Source: Terracoccus luteus
GTDB taxonomy: Bacteria > Actinomycetota > Actinomycetes > Actinomycetales > Dermatophilaceae
NCBI RefSeq assembly: GCF_003635045.1
Contig: NZ_RBXT01000001.1
Location: forward strand, 3,100,001-3,164,000
Reading direction: 5' to 3'
Length of the DNA: 64,000 nt
Position 1 is the first letter of the stretch, and each line of letters begins with the position of its first letter. Both the position numbers and the translations under genes were made by a program. The notes beneath the pieces are model-generated. The model did not search any database. It saw nothing but the letters and a program-made list of their open reading frames with translations, and was not told the origin of the DNA. Shown piece after piece: positions 1-7,414 of this stretch.

Positions 1-167
1 ACCTCGCGTTGTTTGGCCCGGCCGACAATTCGTGGCGGTCGAAATGGTGGCGCGCCACAGTGGCGGGGCTCGGGGCCGGCCCTACCGTGAGGCCTGCCCG
101 CGACCGTGGTGCGGGTCGGGTCGGCGTCCGTGCCGACCCCGAACCGGCCGAAGGACGAGAGGGCACG

Positions 168-1739
168 ATGTCGAGCGAGCACCTGAGGGTCAGTGTCGAG
201 GACGAGCTGGACGCGCTCTTCGCCGGCTACCCGGCATCCGGGCAGTCGACGGGGCTCGTCTACGGTCTCGTCGGCCCCGACGGCCTCGGGCACTCGCGTG
301 GGTTCGGCACCGTCGACGACGCGGGCGCGGTGCCCGACCTCGACACGGTGTTCCCCATCGCCTCGATGAGCAAGAGCTTCGTCGCCTGCGCGGCCCTCGT
401 CGCCCGCGACCGGGGCCTGCTCGACCTCGACGCCCCCGTCAGCGACCTCATCCCCGAGTTCCCCGGCGGCGGAACGGCGCTCGACCCGTACGACCCGCCG
501 ACGCTGCGGATGCTCTTCAGCATGGGCGGGGGCCTCACCGAGGACAACTCGTGGGTCGACCCCTTCATCGACGCCCCCGTCGACGAGCTGCTCGTGCAGC
601 TGGGCAAGGGGCTGCGCTACAGCGGCGCGCCGGGGTCGGGCTACGAGTACTCCAACCTCGGCTTCACCCTCGCCGGGCTCGCCGTCGGCCGGGCCGCGGG
701 CACGACCATCGAGCAGTTCGTGCACGACGAGGTGTTCGTGCCGCTCGGCCTCACCTCGACGTGGTTCGACAACGCCGCGCCCGAGGCCGGCACGTACCGG
801 CGGGCGACCGGCTACTCGCTCGACGAGGAGGGGCGGTGGACGCCCTTCCCCTGGGTGGCGTCGGGCGCCTTCGCGGCGGCGGGCGGCATCCAGAGCTCGG
901 TGCGCGACCTCGCCCGGTGGGTGACGTGGCTCGGTGAGGCGTTCCGGTCACCGGGCGAGCAGAGCGGGGAGGCCGAGGTGCTCAGCCGGGCCTCGCGCCG
1001 TGAGCTGCAGCGACTGCACCAGCTCGACCTGCCCTCGCTCACCGCACTGCCGACGGGCGGTCACCGCGTCACGGTCACGGGGTACGCCCTCGGGCTCATG
1101 GTGCAGCAGGACCTCCACCGCGGCACCCTCGTGTCGCACGCCGGCGGACTGCCCGGCTTCACGCTCTTCATGAGCTGGCACCCCGACTCCGGCCACGGCG
1201 TCGTGACCCTGACCAACAGCCACCGCGGCAACCCCGTCGCGCTGACCAAGGACGCGCTCATGCTCGTGCTCGACCGGGCCGACGCCGCGGCTCGCACGGT
1301 GAGGCTGTGGCCCGAGACGGTCGAGCTGCGCCGACACGCCGAGTCCCTCGTGCGCGGCTGGGACGACGCCCTCGCCGCCGAGGTCTTCGCCGACAACGTC
1401 GACTTCGACCGGCCGCTCGCCCTGCGGCGCGACGACATCGCCCGGCTGGTCGAGCAGGTCGGCCCGTTGCACGACCCACGACCGCTCGCCGACGTGACGT
1501 CGGCGGTGACCCCGGCCGACGTCACGTGGACCATCCCCGGCGAGCGGGGTGAGCTGGTGTGCATGATCCACCTGACCCCGGTCGAGCCGGCGCAGATCCA
1601 GGAGTTCGAGGTGCAGGCCGTCGGCTACGACCGGCCCCGCAGCGCGCGCCCGACCGACATCTCGGCCCGCCGGGCCGGCCTCGGCCACCCGTCGCTCAAC
1701 GCCCTGCCCAACACCCGCGTCCTCCTCCCCCCGACCTGA
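168..1739 (+). CDS. Serine hydrolase, beta-lactamase/class C family
   Basis: The 523-residue product has the serine beta-lactamase/penicillin-binding fold signature: SMSK (SxxK nucleophile motif) near residue 66, YSN in YEYSNLG near residue 163, and a C-terminal SHAGG (HxG-type) motif. The family hydrolyses peptides, esters or beta-lactams; the substrate here cannot be told. No signal peptide is visible, so it is probably cytoplasmic. ATG at 168 is chosen over an upstream in-frame start at 9 because AAGGACGAGAG lies just before it and residues before it are low-complexity. A ~100-residue tail after the catalytic domain resembles no motif I recognise. It is followed by tandem repeats and a hairpin. 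Confidence 0.85.
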   Translation: MSSEHLRVSVEDELDALFAGYPASGQSTGLVYGLVGPDGLGHSRGFGTVDDAGAVPDLDTVFPIASMSKSFVACAALVARDRGLLDLDAPVSDLIPEFPGGGTALDPYDPPTLRMLFSMGGGLTEDNSWVDPFIDAPVDELLVQLGKGLRYSGAPGSGYEYSNLGFTLAGLAVGRAAGTTIEQFVHDEVFVPLGLTSTWFDNAAPEAGTYRRATGYSLDEEGRWTPFPWVASGAFAAAGGIQSSVRDLARWVTWLGEAFRSPGEQSGEAEVLSRASRRELQRLHQLDLPSLTALPTGGHRVTVTGYALGLMVQQDLHRGTLVSHAGGLPGFTLFMSWHPDSGHGVVTLTNSHRGNPVALTKDALMLVLDRADAAARTVRLWPETVELRRHAESLVRGWDDALAAEVFADNVDFDRPLALRRDDIARLVEQVGPLHDPRPLADVTSAVTPADVTWTIPGERGELVCMIHLTPVEPAQIQEFEVQAVGYDRPRSARPTDISARRAGLGHPSLNALPNTRVLLPPT

Positions 1740-1822
1740 CCCCGTCGAAAGGCCAGATAGACCCCGTCGAAAGGCCAGATAGACCCCGTCGAGAGGTCAA
1801 CTCGACCCCGTCGAGTGGTCAC
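1739..1822 (+). repeat. Tandem 22-bp intergenic repeat, four units
   Basis: Four successive units at 1739, 1761, 1783 and 1805 each begin ACCCCGTCGARAGG. The first two are identical over 22 bp; the third and fourth have diverged tails (the fourth is truncated). The array starts directly at the stop codon of the serine hydrolase gene. Related copies occur at 3832-3866, 7304-7379, 17479-17570, 27083-27182 and 32336-32483. Confidence 0.85.
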
Positions 1823-1828
1823 CGGTCG

Positions 1829-1850
1829 CGCCCCGCCTGACGGCGGGGCG
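1829..1850. terminator. Bidirectional hairpin terminator candidate
   Basis: CGCCCCGCC and GGCGGGGCG form a perfect 9-bp stem with a 4-base loop, placed between the convergent serine hydrolase (+) and DUF1992 (-) genes. No T-run follows, as is usual in high-GC actinomycetes. Confidence 0.6.
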
Positions 1851-1851
1851 G

Positions 1852-2379
1852 TCAGCGGACGCGACGGGTCAGCCGTCGCCACCACCGTGCATCGCGGCGG
1901 GCGGTGCGAGCCGCCTCGTCCGCCGCCTGTCGCTCGGCGGCCGCCGCTGCGGCCCGATCCCGGGCGGCGGCTACGCGCTCGTCGTGAAGCACGCGCCACC
2001 GATCGACCATCTCGTCGACGTCGATGATGCGGGCCAGGGTCGGGGGCAGGTTGCCGACGACGGGCCGTCGGCGGTCCTCGATGACGCGACGGTTGTAGTC
2101 GACGAGCACCTCCCGCACCTGCGCCTCACGGTTCAGGTCGAGCAGCGACTCGGGGTAGCCCGCCGCCTCCTTGCGCAGACCGAGGGCTCCGGGAAGAGCC
2201 GCACCGAGGTCGAGCTGCTCCCGTCGGGCCATCCGCTTGACCCACCAGTCGGGGTCGTCGAGATCACCGAGGTCGAGGGGCTTGCCGGCGCCGGGCAGGT
2301 CGTCGAAGTCGCCACGCTCCTGCGCCTCACGGATCTGCCGCTCGACCGCGGTCTCGTACCAAGGGCTTCCCGCCGACAT
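1852..2379 (-). CDS. DUF1992 (DnaJ-homologue subfamily C member 28-like) protein
   Basis: The 175-residue protein starts with the diagnostic DUF1992 pattern: WYETAVERQIREAQERGDF followed by LPGAGKPLDL, then DPDWWVKR. The domain fills the first ~110 residues; the C-terminal ~50 residues are an Ala/Arg-rich helix. The molecular function of the family is not established. Some homologues carry J-domains, but none is present here. It is monocistronic and ends against a hairpin shared with the convergent upstream gene. Confidence 0.85.
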   Translation of the reverse strand: MSAGSPWYETAVERQIREAQERGDFDDLPGAGKPLDLGDLDDPDWWVKRMARREQLDLGAALPGALGLRKEAAGYPESLLDLNREAQVREVLVDYNRRVIEDRRRPVVGNLPPTLARIIDVDEMVDRWRVLHDERVAAARDRAAAAAAERQAADEAARTARRDARWWRRLTRRVR

Positions 2380-2415
2380 CTCTCCACGGTAACCCGGGGC
2401 GGACCGGGTCGGGGC

Positions 2416-2874
2416 TCAGCCGTTCTCGGCGCCGGGTGTCTGGGCCGGCGAGGTCTGGGCGAGGCCCTGGTCGGTCTCGCCCGCCTGGGCCGCGGCCGCG
2501 GAGGACCCGCCGTCGTCGGGCCCACCCGCGACGCGCTCGAGGACCGCGTGACCCGGCCCACCGGCATCCGGCGACCCGAGCACGAGACGGCCACCGTCGA
2601 GCTCGAACGGCACCGACCCGGTGAGCAGGGCGGCGAGGCCCTGCTCCTGGCGCATCATCTCGGGAGGACCGGCCATGCGCGTCGTGGCGGTACCTCCGGC
2701 GAAGACGAGCTGCGCGCCGTCGACCTCGTAGCCGCCCATGAGCCGGTTGACGCCGGTCGTGCCGGTGAGGCGCCCTTCGTCGCCGAAGACGATCTCGGGC
2801 TGCGGCGAGCCCGTCGGCTCGCCGCCGATCTCACGCACGACCCAGGTGGTCCCGACGATGCTGTGTGCCGACAT
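2416..2874 (-). CDS. META-domain protein
   Basis: The 152-residue product carries one META domain (HslJ-like): GTTWVVREIGG at the start, then TGTTGVNRLMGGYEVDG and a hydrophobic beta-strand pattern ending near residue 110. The tail is low-complexity and rich in Gly/Ala/Gln. META domains are found in heat-inducible or envelope-associated proteins. No signal peptide is seen from the chosen ATG at 2874. Longer in-frame starts exist but would overlap the UDG gene, which ends 27 bp upstream in the same direction, so the two may be co-transcribed. Confidence 0.75.
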   Translation of the reverse strand: MSAHSIVGTTWVVREIGGEPTGSPQPEIVFGDEGRLTGTTGVNRLMGGYEVDGAQLVFAGGTATTRMAGPPEMMRQEQGLAALLTGSVPFELDGGRLVLGSPDAGGPGHAVLERVAGGPDDGGSSAAAAQAGETDQGLAQTSPAQTPGAENG

Positions 2875-2900
2875 GTCACGAGCCAACCACAGTCGTGGCG

Positions 2901-3728
2901 TCACAGCCGCCGGAGCACGTCGTCGAGCATCGCCTCGGTGAGCCTGCCGGTGAAGGTGTTCTGCTGGCTGACGTGGTAGCTGCCGACGAGGCGCACGACC
3001 CTGCCGTCCGCGGTGGTGAGATCGGCCTCGGCGCCGTGTCCGAAGCGCGGCTTGGGGCGCGGCACGTGCCAGCCGCGGCGACGCGCGGCTCCGAGGGCGG
3101 CGTCCCACGCGATGCCGCCGAGCGCGAGCATCGAGCGCAGCCGGGGCTCGCACAGCTCGAGATCACGGTCGAGCCACGGCGCGCACGTCGCCTTCTCGAC
3201 CGTGGTCGGTTTGTTCTCCGGGGGCGCGCACCGCACGGTGGCCACGATGCGGATGCCGGTGAGCTCGAGCCCGTCGCCGGCGGCCACCGAGCTCGGTTGG
3301 CTCGCAAAGCCCGCGCGGTGGAGCGCCGCGTACAGCCAGTCACCCGAGCGGTCCCCGGTGAACATGCGGCCGGTTCGGTTGGTGCCGTTGGCCGCCGGCG
3401 CGAGACCGACGATGAGGACGTCGGCGTCGGGGTCCCCGAAGCTCGGCCCGGGGCGACCCCAGTACGGCTGGTCGGCGAAGGAGGCGCGGCGCCCGGTGAC
3501 GGCGACCGACTCGCGCCAGTCGACGAGGCGGGGGCAGGCCCGACAGACGCTGATGCGCGCGTCGAGCTCGGAGACGTCCAGGGCAGTGCGGGCCAGCCGG
3601 ATCACCTGGGGCGCCGTGGTCGCGACGGGCGTCTCGGGCTCGGCGGGGTCGCCGGGCCAGCCGGTGCCCGGTGGGACCGGCGACGGGAACGGCTGCCCCG
3701 TCACCGGGTGCGGGTCGGTCGCGGACAT
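2901..3728 (-). CDS. udgB: Uracil-DNA glycosylase family 5 (UdgB type)
   Basis: The 275-residue enzyme excises uracil and related damaged bases from DNA. Motif A reads [14 protein letters not shown] (108-121) and motif [11 protein letters not shown] (252-261). The Ala/Asn-rich motif A and the HxSxQN motif mark family 5 rather than family 4, which has GEAPG. Cys62, Cys65, Cys167 and Cys182 are spaced as the [4Fe-4S] ligands of families 4/5. ATG at 3728 is preferred to an upstream in-frame start because the extra residues cover the intergenic repeat at 3832-3866. It diverges from the ECF sigma gene. Confidence 0.9.
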   Translation of the reverse strand: MSATDPHPVTGQPFPSPVPPGTGWPGDPAEPETPVATTAPQVIRLARTALDVSELDARISVCRACPRLVDWRESVAVTGRRASFADQPYWGRPGPSFGDPDADVLIVGLAPAANGTNRTGRMFTGDRSGDWLYAALHRAGFASQPSSVAAGDGLELTGIRIVATVRCAPPENKPTTVEKATCAPWLDRDLELCEPRLRSMLALGGIAWDAALGAARRRGWHVPRPKPRFGHGAEADLTTADGRVVRLVGSYHVSQQNTFTGRLTEAMLDDVLRRL

Positions 3729-3831
3729 GGGCCCACCGTAGGCAACCCCGGGCCCTCGTGGGCCGCGGCCCACTCGCGGACGCCCGCCACCCGGCATCCG
3801 TGCGCCTCGGCCGGGCCAGAACGACGGCCTT

Positions 3832-3866
3832 GACCACTCGACGGGGGCCACGCGCCCTCTCGACGG
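3832..3866 (-). repeat. Intergenic repeat copy in divergent promoter region
   Basis: Read on the minus strand this is CCGTCGAGAGGGCGCG followed by TGGCCCCCGTCGAGTGGTC. It is almost identical to the segment starting at 7305. Unlike the other copies it lies between divergent genes (udgB and the ECF sigma factor), so it cannot be a shared terminator there. Confidence 0.7.
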
Positions 3867-3936
3867 TGAACCGTGGGGCGTTGGGGGACGTCCTTGGGTG
3901 CGGCAGACTGGGCGCGACGACGTGGAGGGAGGGGCC

Positions 3937-4452
3937 GTGCCGCTGGACGAGGACGCGGTGGCCGCCATCTACCGCGAGCACGCCCCCATGCTGCGCCGGG
4001 TCGTCTGGCGCGCGACGAGCGACTCCGACCGGGTCGAGGACATCGTGCAGGAGACGATCCTGCGGGTCTGGCGCCAGGCCCCGGAGGCCGACAGCCTGCG
4101 CGCCTACCTCATCACGACCGCCCGACACCTCATCGTCGACCAGCACCGCGCGGCCGGCCGGCGGGTACGGGAGGTGCACCTGTCCGACGCGGTCGAGGCC
4201 GTCGAGGGCACCGGGACGGGCGACGCCGACGCCGCCATCGACCGCGCACTCGACCAGGTGCTCGTCGAGGAGGCCCTCGGACGCCTGCAGCCGAACCACC
4301 GGGAGATCGTGAGGAGCCTGTACTACCAGCGCCTCTCGGTCGCCGAGACCGCCAGCCGGCTCGGCGTCCCCGAGGGCACCGTGAAGTCACGGGCCTACTA
4401 CGCGGTGCGCAACCTGCGCGCCGTGCTCGACGAGATGGGGGTGACCCGATGA
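3937..4452 (+). CDS. ECF-family RNA polymerase sigma factor
   Basis: The 171-residue protein has sigma region 2 ([19 protein letters not shown], then [14 protein letters not shown]) and region 4 with a helix-turn-helix ([20 protein letters not shown]). It directs RNA polymerase to stress- or envelope-type promoters and is normally held inactive by the anti-sigma factor encoded next. GTG at 3937 is chosen because GGAGGGAGGGG lies just upstream; an in-frame GTG at 3898 has no such site. The gene ends in an ATGA overlap with the anti-sigma gene, so the two are translationally coupled. Confidence 0.9.
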   Translation: MPLDEDAVAAIYREHAPMLRRVVWRATSDSDRVEDIVQETILRVWRQAPEADSLRAYLITTARHLIVDQHRAAGRRVREVHLSDAVEAVEGTGTGDADAAIDRALDQVLVEEALGRLQPNHREIVRSLYYQRLSVAETASRLGVPEGTVKSRAYYAVRNLRAVLDEMGVTR

Positions 4453-5135
4453 GTGCCGACGACGACCACCTGCTCCTCGGCGCCTACGTCCTCGGCGGCC
4501 TCAGCGAGAGCGACCGGCGCACCTTCAGCGAGCACCTGCGCACCTGCCGACAGTGCCAGGGCGAGCTCGGCCAGGTGTCCGGGCTCCCCCACCTGCTCGA
4601 TCTGTCGGACCCCGACGCCGTCGACGGCCTTGCGGATGCCGGTGGGGCTGGCTCCCCGCCCACGGCAGGTGTCGTCGGCCCCGGGTCGGGCGACGTGAGC
4701 TCGCTCGTCACGCGCCTCGCCCGGAGGCGGCGCCGGCGTCGTGTCTGGGCCGGCGTGGGAGCGGCCGCGGCCACCGTCGCCGTCTTCGCGCTCGGCGCCA
4801 CGCTCGGACCGGCCCTGCTCGACCCCGAGCCGCCGACGACCCACGTCGTCGCCACTGCGGCCGGCAGCGAGCCGGTCCGCGTCGACGTCGCCCTCGTCAC
4901 CCGTGGCTGGGGCACGCAGCTCGACCTCGACTGCGAGGACCTGCCCCGTGACGGTGAGCTGCTGCTCTACGTCACCGACGCGCAGGGCCGCTCGAGCTCG
5001 GTCGCCTCGTGGCGGGCCACCCCGTCCGGGTACTCCCGCGTGACAGGGGCGACGGCGCTGCGGCCCGACGAGATCCGGGCGGTCGAGGTGCGCACGAGCA
5101 GCGGGCAGGTCGTCGCCTCCGCCCGCACGGCCTGA
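4449..5135 (+). CDS. Zinc-finger anti-sigma factor (membrane protein)
   Basis: The 228-residue protein begins with an anti-sigma zinc-binding domain: residues ~1-45 include HLRTCRQCQGEL, an HxxxCxxC motif. A linker and an Arg-rich stretch precede one membrane segment (VWAGVGAAAATVAVFALGA, ~98-120). The ~105-residue extracytoplasmic part matches the C-terminal sensor domain often fused to such factors. It overlaps the sigma gene by 4 bases, fitting a cognate pair that keeps the sigma factor at the membrane until a signal releases it. Confidence 0.9.
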   Translation: MSADDDHLLLGAYVLGGLSESDRRTFSEHLRTCRQCQGELGQVSGLPHLLDLSDPDAVDGLADAGGAGSPPTAGVVGPGSGDVSSLVTRLARRRRRRRVWAGVGAAAATVAVFALGATLGPALLDPEPPTTHVVATAAGSEPVRVDVALVTRGWGTQLDLDCEDLPRDGELLLYVTDAQGRSSSVASWRATPSGYSRVTGATALRPDEIRAVEVRTSSGQVVASARTA

Positions 5136-5166
5136 CCCGCCGCGAGATCCGCCCACCGACGACGAA

Positions 5167-5197
5167 GGAGCCCGGCCCCGGTCAGGGGTCGGGCTCC
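5167..5197 (+). terminator. Rho-independent-type hairpin after sigma/anti-sigma operon
   Basis: GGAGCCCGGCCCC pairs with GGGGTCGGGCTCC (13 bp, one mismatch) around a 5-base loop, 31 bases after the anti-sigma stop codon. Confidence 0.65.
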
Positions 5198-5245
5198 GTG
5201 GTGGTTCACGTACCGCGACGGGCCAACCACCAAAGTCTGAGAGAG

Positions 5246-5276
5246 CGGAGCGGGAGCCCCCGAATCTCCCGCTCCG
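5246..5276. terminator. Second hairpin in the sigma-GH51 intergenic region
   Basis: CGGAGCGGGAG and CTCCCGCTCCG form a perfect 11-bp stem with a 9-base loop. It lies between the convergent anti-sigma and GH51 genes, so it may stop transcription from either side. The remainder of 5136-5399 shows no gene. Confidence 0.5.
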
Positions 5277-5399
5277 ACCTTTCCAGTCAGAGACCGTGAG
5301 GCCCGGGCTGATACCCGGTCTTCGGAACCCTCGGCGGACCGGATTGCCCGACGCTCGCTGCCCGCGTCGTCGCCCGGTCGGAGACCCGGAGCCGGGTGG

Positions 5400-6935
5400 T
5401 CAGCGTGAGACCGCCTCGGTGAGGCGGATGCAGTGCCACGACGTCGGTGGCAGCGTGGCGGTGAGGGTGTCGCCCTCGGTGCGGGCACCCCCCGGACGGG
5501 GCACGACCCGGTCCGGCTCCAGCCGGGTGTTGGTCGCGGTGGGGTCGTCGTCGTACAGGGCGAGGTGCTCGACGAGGGTCCAGTCCCCCGGCGCGGCGCC
5601 GACGGCGGCGGCGACGTCGAGGGTCAGCTCGACGGGCTCGGTGCGGCTCCGGTTGGCGAAGAACACGGTGAGGTCGGCACCGCCCTCACCCGTGTCGTCG
5701 AGCGTCGCCGTGACGACGAGCTGGTCGACCGGCCCGTAGGCGGCCGTGTCGACCCGGTCGCAGACGACGGCCGGCCGCAGCACCATGCCCCGCGCGTACC
5801 GGGCCGTCAGGGCGAAGGGGTGGTAGATCGTCTGGCGCCACGACGCACCGCCGGGCTCGGTCATGATCGGGGCGATGACGTTGACGAGCTGCGCCTGGCA
5901 GGCCATCGAGACCCGGTCGGCGTGCTGCAGCAGCGTCGCGAGCAGGCTTCCGACGACCACGGCGTCGGTGACGTCGTAGACGTCCTCGATGAGCTCGGGC
6001 GCCTCGCGCACGGCGAGGGAGCTCTCGCCGTCGAAGCCCTGCTGGCGCCACACGTTCCACTCGTCGAAGCTGACCATGATGCGCTTGTCCGACCCGCGAA
6101 CCGCCGCGACGTGGTCGGCGGTCGCGACGACCGACTGGATGAAGCGGTTCATGTCCTCGGCGCTGGCCAGGAAGGAGTCGACGTCGCCGTCGAGCGGCTC
6201 GTAGTAGGCGTGGGCCGAGACGTGGTCGACGAGGTCGAAGCACCGCTCGAGCACGACCCGTTCCCACGTGCCGAAGGTCGGCATGCCGCGGCTCGACGAC
6301 CCGCAGGCGACGAGCTCGAGGTCGCGGTCGACCCGGCGCATGGCCCGCGCCGTCTCCTCGGCGACCCGGGCGTACTCCTCGGCGGTCTTGTGGCCCATCT
6401 GCCACGGCCCGTCCATCTCGTTGCCGAGGCACCACACGCGCACGTCGTGCGGTTCGACGTGCCCGTTCTGCGCGCGGCGGTCGGGCCACTGCGTGCCCGG
6501 GTCGCCGTTGCAGTAGAGCAGCAGCTCGACCGCCTCGCTCGGGCCGCGGGTGCCGAGGTTGACCGCCATCATCGGCTCGACCCCGACGGAGCGGGCCCAG
6601 TCGACGAAGTCGTCGGTGCCGACCTGGTTCGTCTCGACCGACCGCCAGGCGAGATCGAGCTGGGTGGGCCGGTCGGCCTTGGCGCCGACCCCGTCCTCCC
6701 ACCGGTAGTTCGACACGAAGTTGCCGCCCGGGTAGCGCACGACGGTGACGCCGAGCTCACGCACGAGATGGGCGACGTCCGTGCGGAACCCGAGCTCGTC
6801 GGCATCCGGGTGCGACGGTTCGTAGATACCGGTGTAGACGCATCGGCCCATGTGCTCGACGAACGACCCGAAGAGCCGGGGCCGTACGGGACCCACCGCG
6901 AACGCAGGGTCCAGCCGGACGGTGGCACGTCCCAT
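5400..6935 (-). CDS. Alpha-L-arabinofuranosidase, GH51
   Basis: The 511-residue enzyme removes terminal alpha-L-arabinofuranosyl residues from arabinoxylan or arabinan oligosaccharides. GH51 features are clear: FGSFVEHMGRCVYTGIYEP near the start, the acid/base Glu173 in GNEMDG (171-176), and the nucleophile Glu292 in SFDEWNVW. Length is typical (~500). No signal peptide is present, as in most bacterial GH51 enzymes, which act on imported oligosaccharides. GAGGAGG precedes the ATG. It is transcribed alone, 5' to the DUF2630 gene, and shares the neighbourhood with the LacI-regulated glycan locus downstream. Confidence 0.93.
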   Translation of the reverse strand: MGRATVRLDPAFAVGPVRPRLFGSFVEHMGRCVYTGIYEPSHPDADELGFRTDVAHLVRELGVTVVRYPGGNFVSNYRWEDGVGAKADRPTQLDLAWRSVETNQVGTDDFVDWARSVGVEPMMAVNLGTRGPSEAVELLLYCNGDPGTQWPDRRAQNGHVEPHDVRVWCLGNEMDGPWQMGHKTAEEYARVAEETARAMRRVDRDLELVACGSSSRGMPTFGTWERVVLERCFDLVDHVSAHAYYEPLDGDVDSFLASAEDMNRFIQSVVATADHVAAVRGSDKRIMVSFDEWNVWRQQGFDGESSLAVREAPELIEDVYDVTDAVVVGSLLATLLQHADRVSMACQAQLVNVIAPIMTEPGGASWRQTIYHPFALTARYARGMVLRPAVVCDRVDTAAYGPVDQLVVTATLDDTGEGGADLTVFFANRSRTEPVELTLDVAAAVGAAPGDWTLVEHLALYDDDPTATNTRLEPDRVVPRPGGARTEGDTLTATLPPTSWHCIRLTEAVSR

Positions 6936-7054
6936 TCGGTCCTCCTCGACCGTCGACGAGGGCCGTCGTCACAACCACTGCGACGGTCATTCCCTCTGCA
7001 CTGCGCGACACGTTACGGGTGACAGCCGCCGTGGGGCGATGGCAGGGTGGGTGC

Positions 7055-7303
7055 ATGGCGCAGGACATCGACATCCAGGCCCACATCGGCTCGCTCATCG
7101 ACGAGGAGCACCGGCTGCGTGCGCAGCTGCAGCAGGGCGCCATCAGCGCCGACGAGGAGCACGACCGGCTCCGGTCGGTCGAGGTCGAGCTCGACCGCTG
7201 CTGGGACCTGCTGCGCCAGCGGCGGGCCAAGCGCGAGTTCGGCGACGACCCCGACGAGGCGCAGGTGCGCAGCGAGCGCACGGTCGAGGGCTACACCGGC
7301 TGA
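7055..7303 (+). CDS. DUF2630 family protein
   Basis: An 82-residue helical protein with the DUF2630 pattern: DIQAHIGSLIDEEHRLR at the N-terminus, then DEEHDRLRSVEVELDRCWDL and the C-terminal DDPDEAQVRSERTVEGY. Function is unknown; the family is almost confined to actinobacteria. ATG at 7055 is chosen; an alternative GTG 12 codons upstream gives residues outside the family. The gene is monocistronic and ends against the long repeat hairpin at 7327-7379. Confidence 0.85.
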   Translation: MAQDIDIQAHIGSLIDEEHRLRAQLQQGAISADEEHDRLRSVEVELDRCWDLLRQRRAKREFGDDPDEAQVRSERTVEGYTG

Positions 7304-7379
7304 CCCCGTCGAGAGTGCGCGTGGCCCCCGTCGAGTGGTCACGCCACCCGGGGTGTGGGCGGCGTGACCACTCGACGGG
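7304..7379. repeat. Intergenic repeat forming a 19-bp perfect hairpin
   Basis: Begins with CCCCGTCGAGAG, then CCCGTCGAGTGGTCACGCC (7327-7345), which pairs exactly with GGCGTGACCACTCGACGGG (7361-7379) around a 15-base loop. It lies between the convergent DUF2630 and GH3 genes and could act as a bidirectional terminator. Confidence 0.8.
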
Positions 7380-7414
7380 CTCAGGGACAGGGCCCCGGAT
7401 GCCGGTGGGCCCGG

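Noticed and set aside
1739-1822. CRISPR array
   Set aside because: Only four 22-bp units with no variable spacers between them, and no cas genes nearby.
2416-3153. Longer version of the META-domain protein starting upstream
   Set aside because: The extra ~93 residues overlap the UDG coding sequence and are Arg/Ala-rich shadow sequence.
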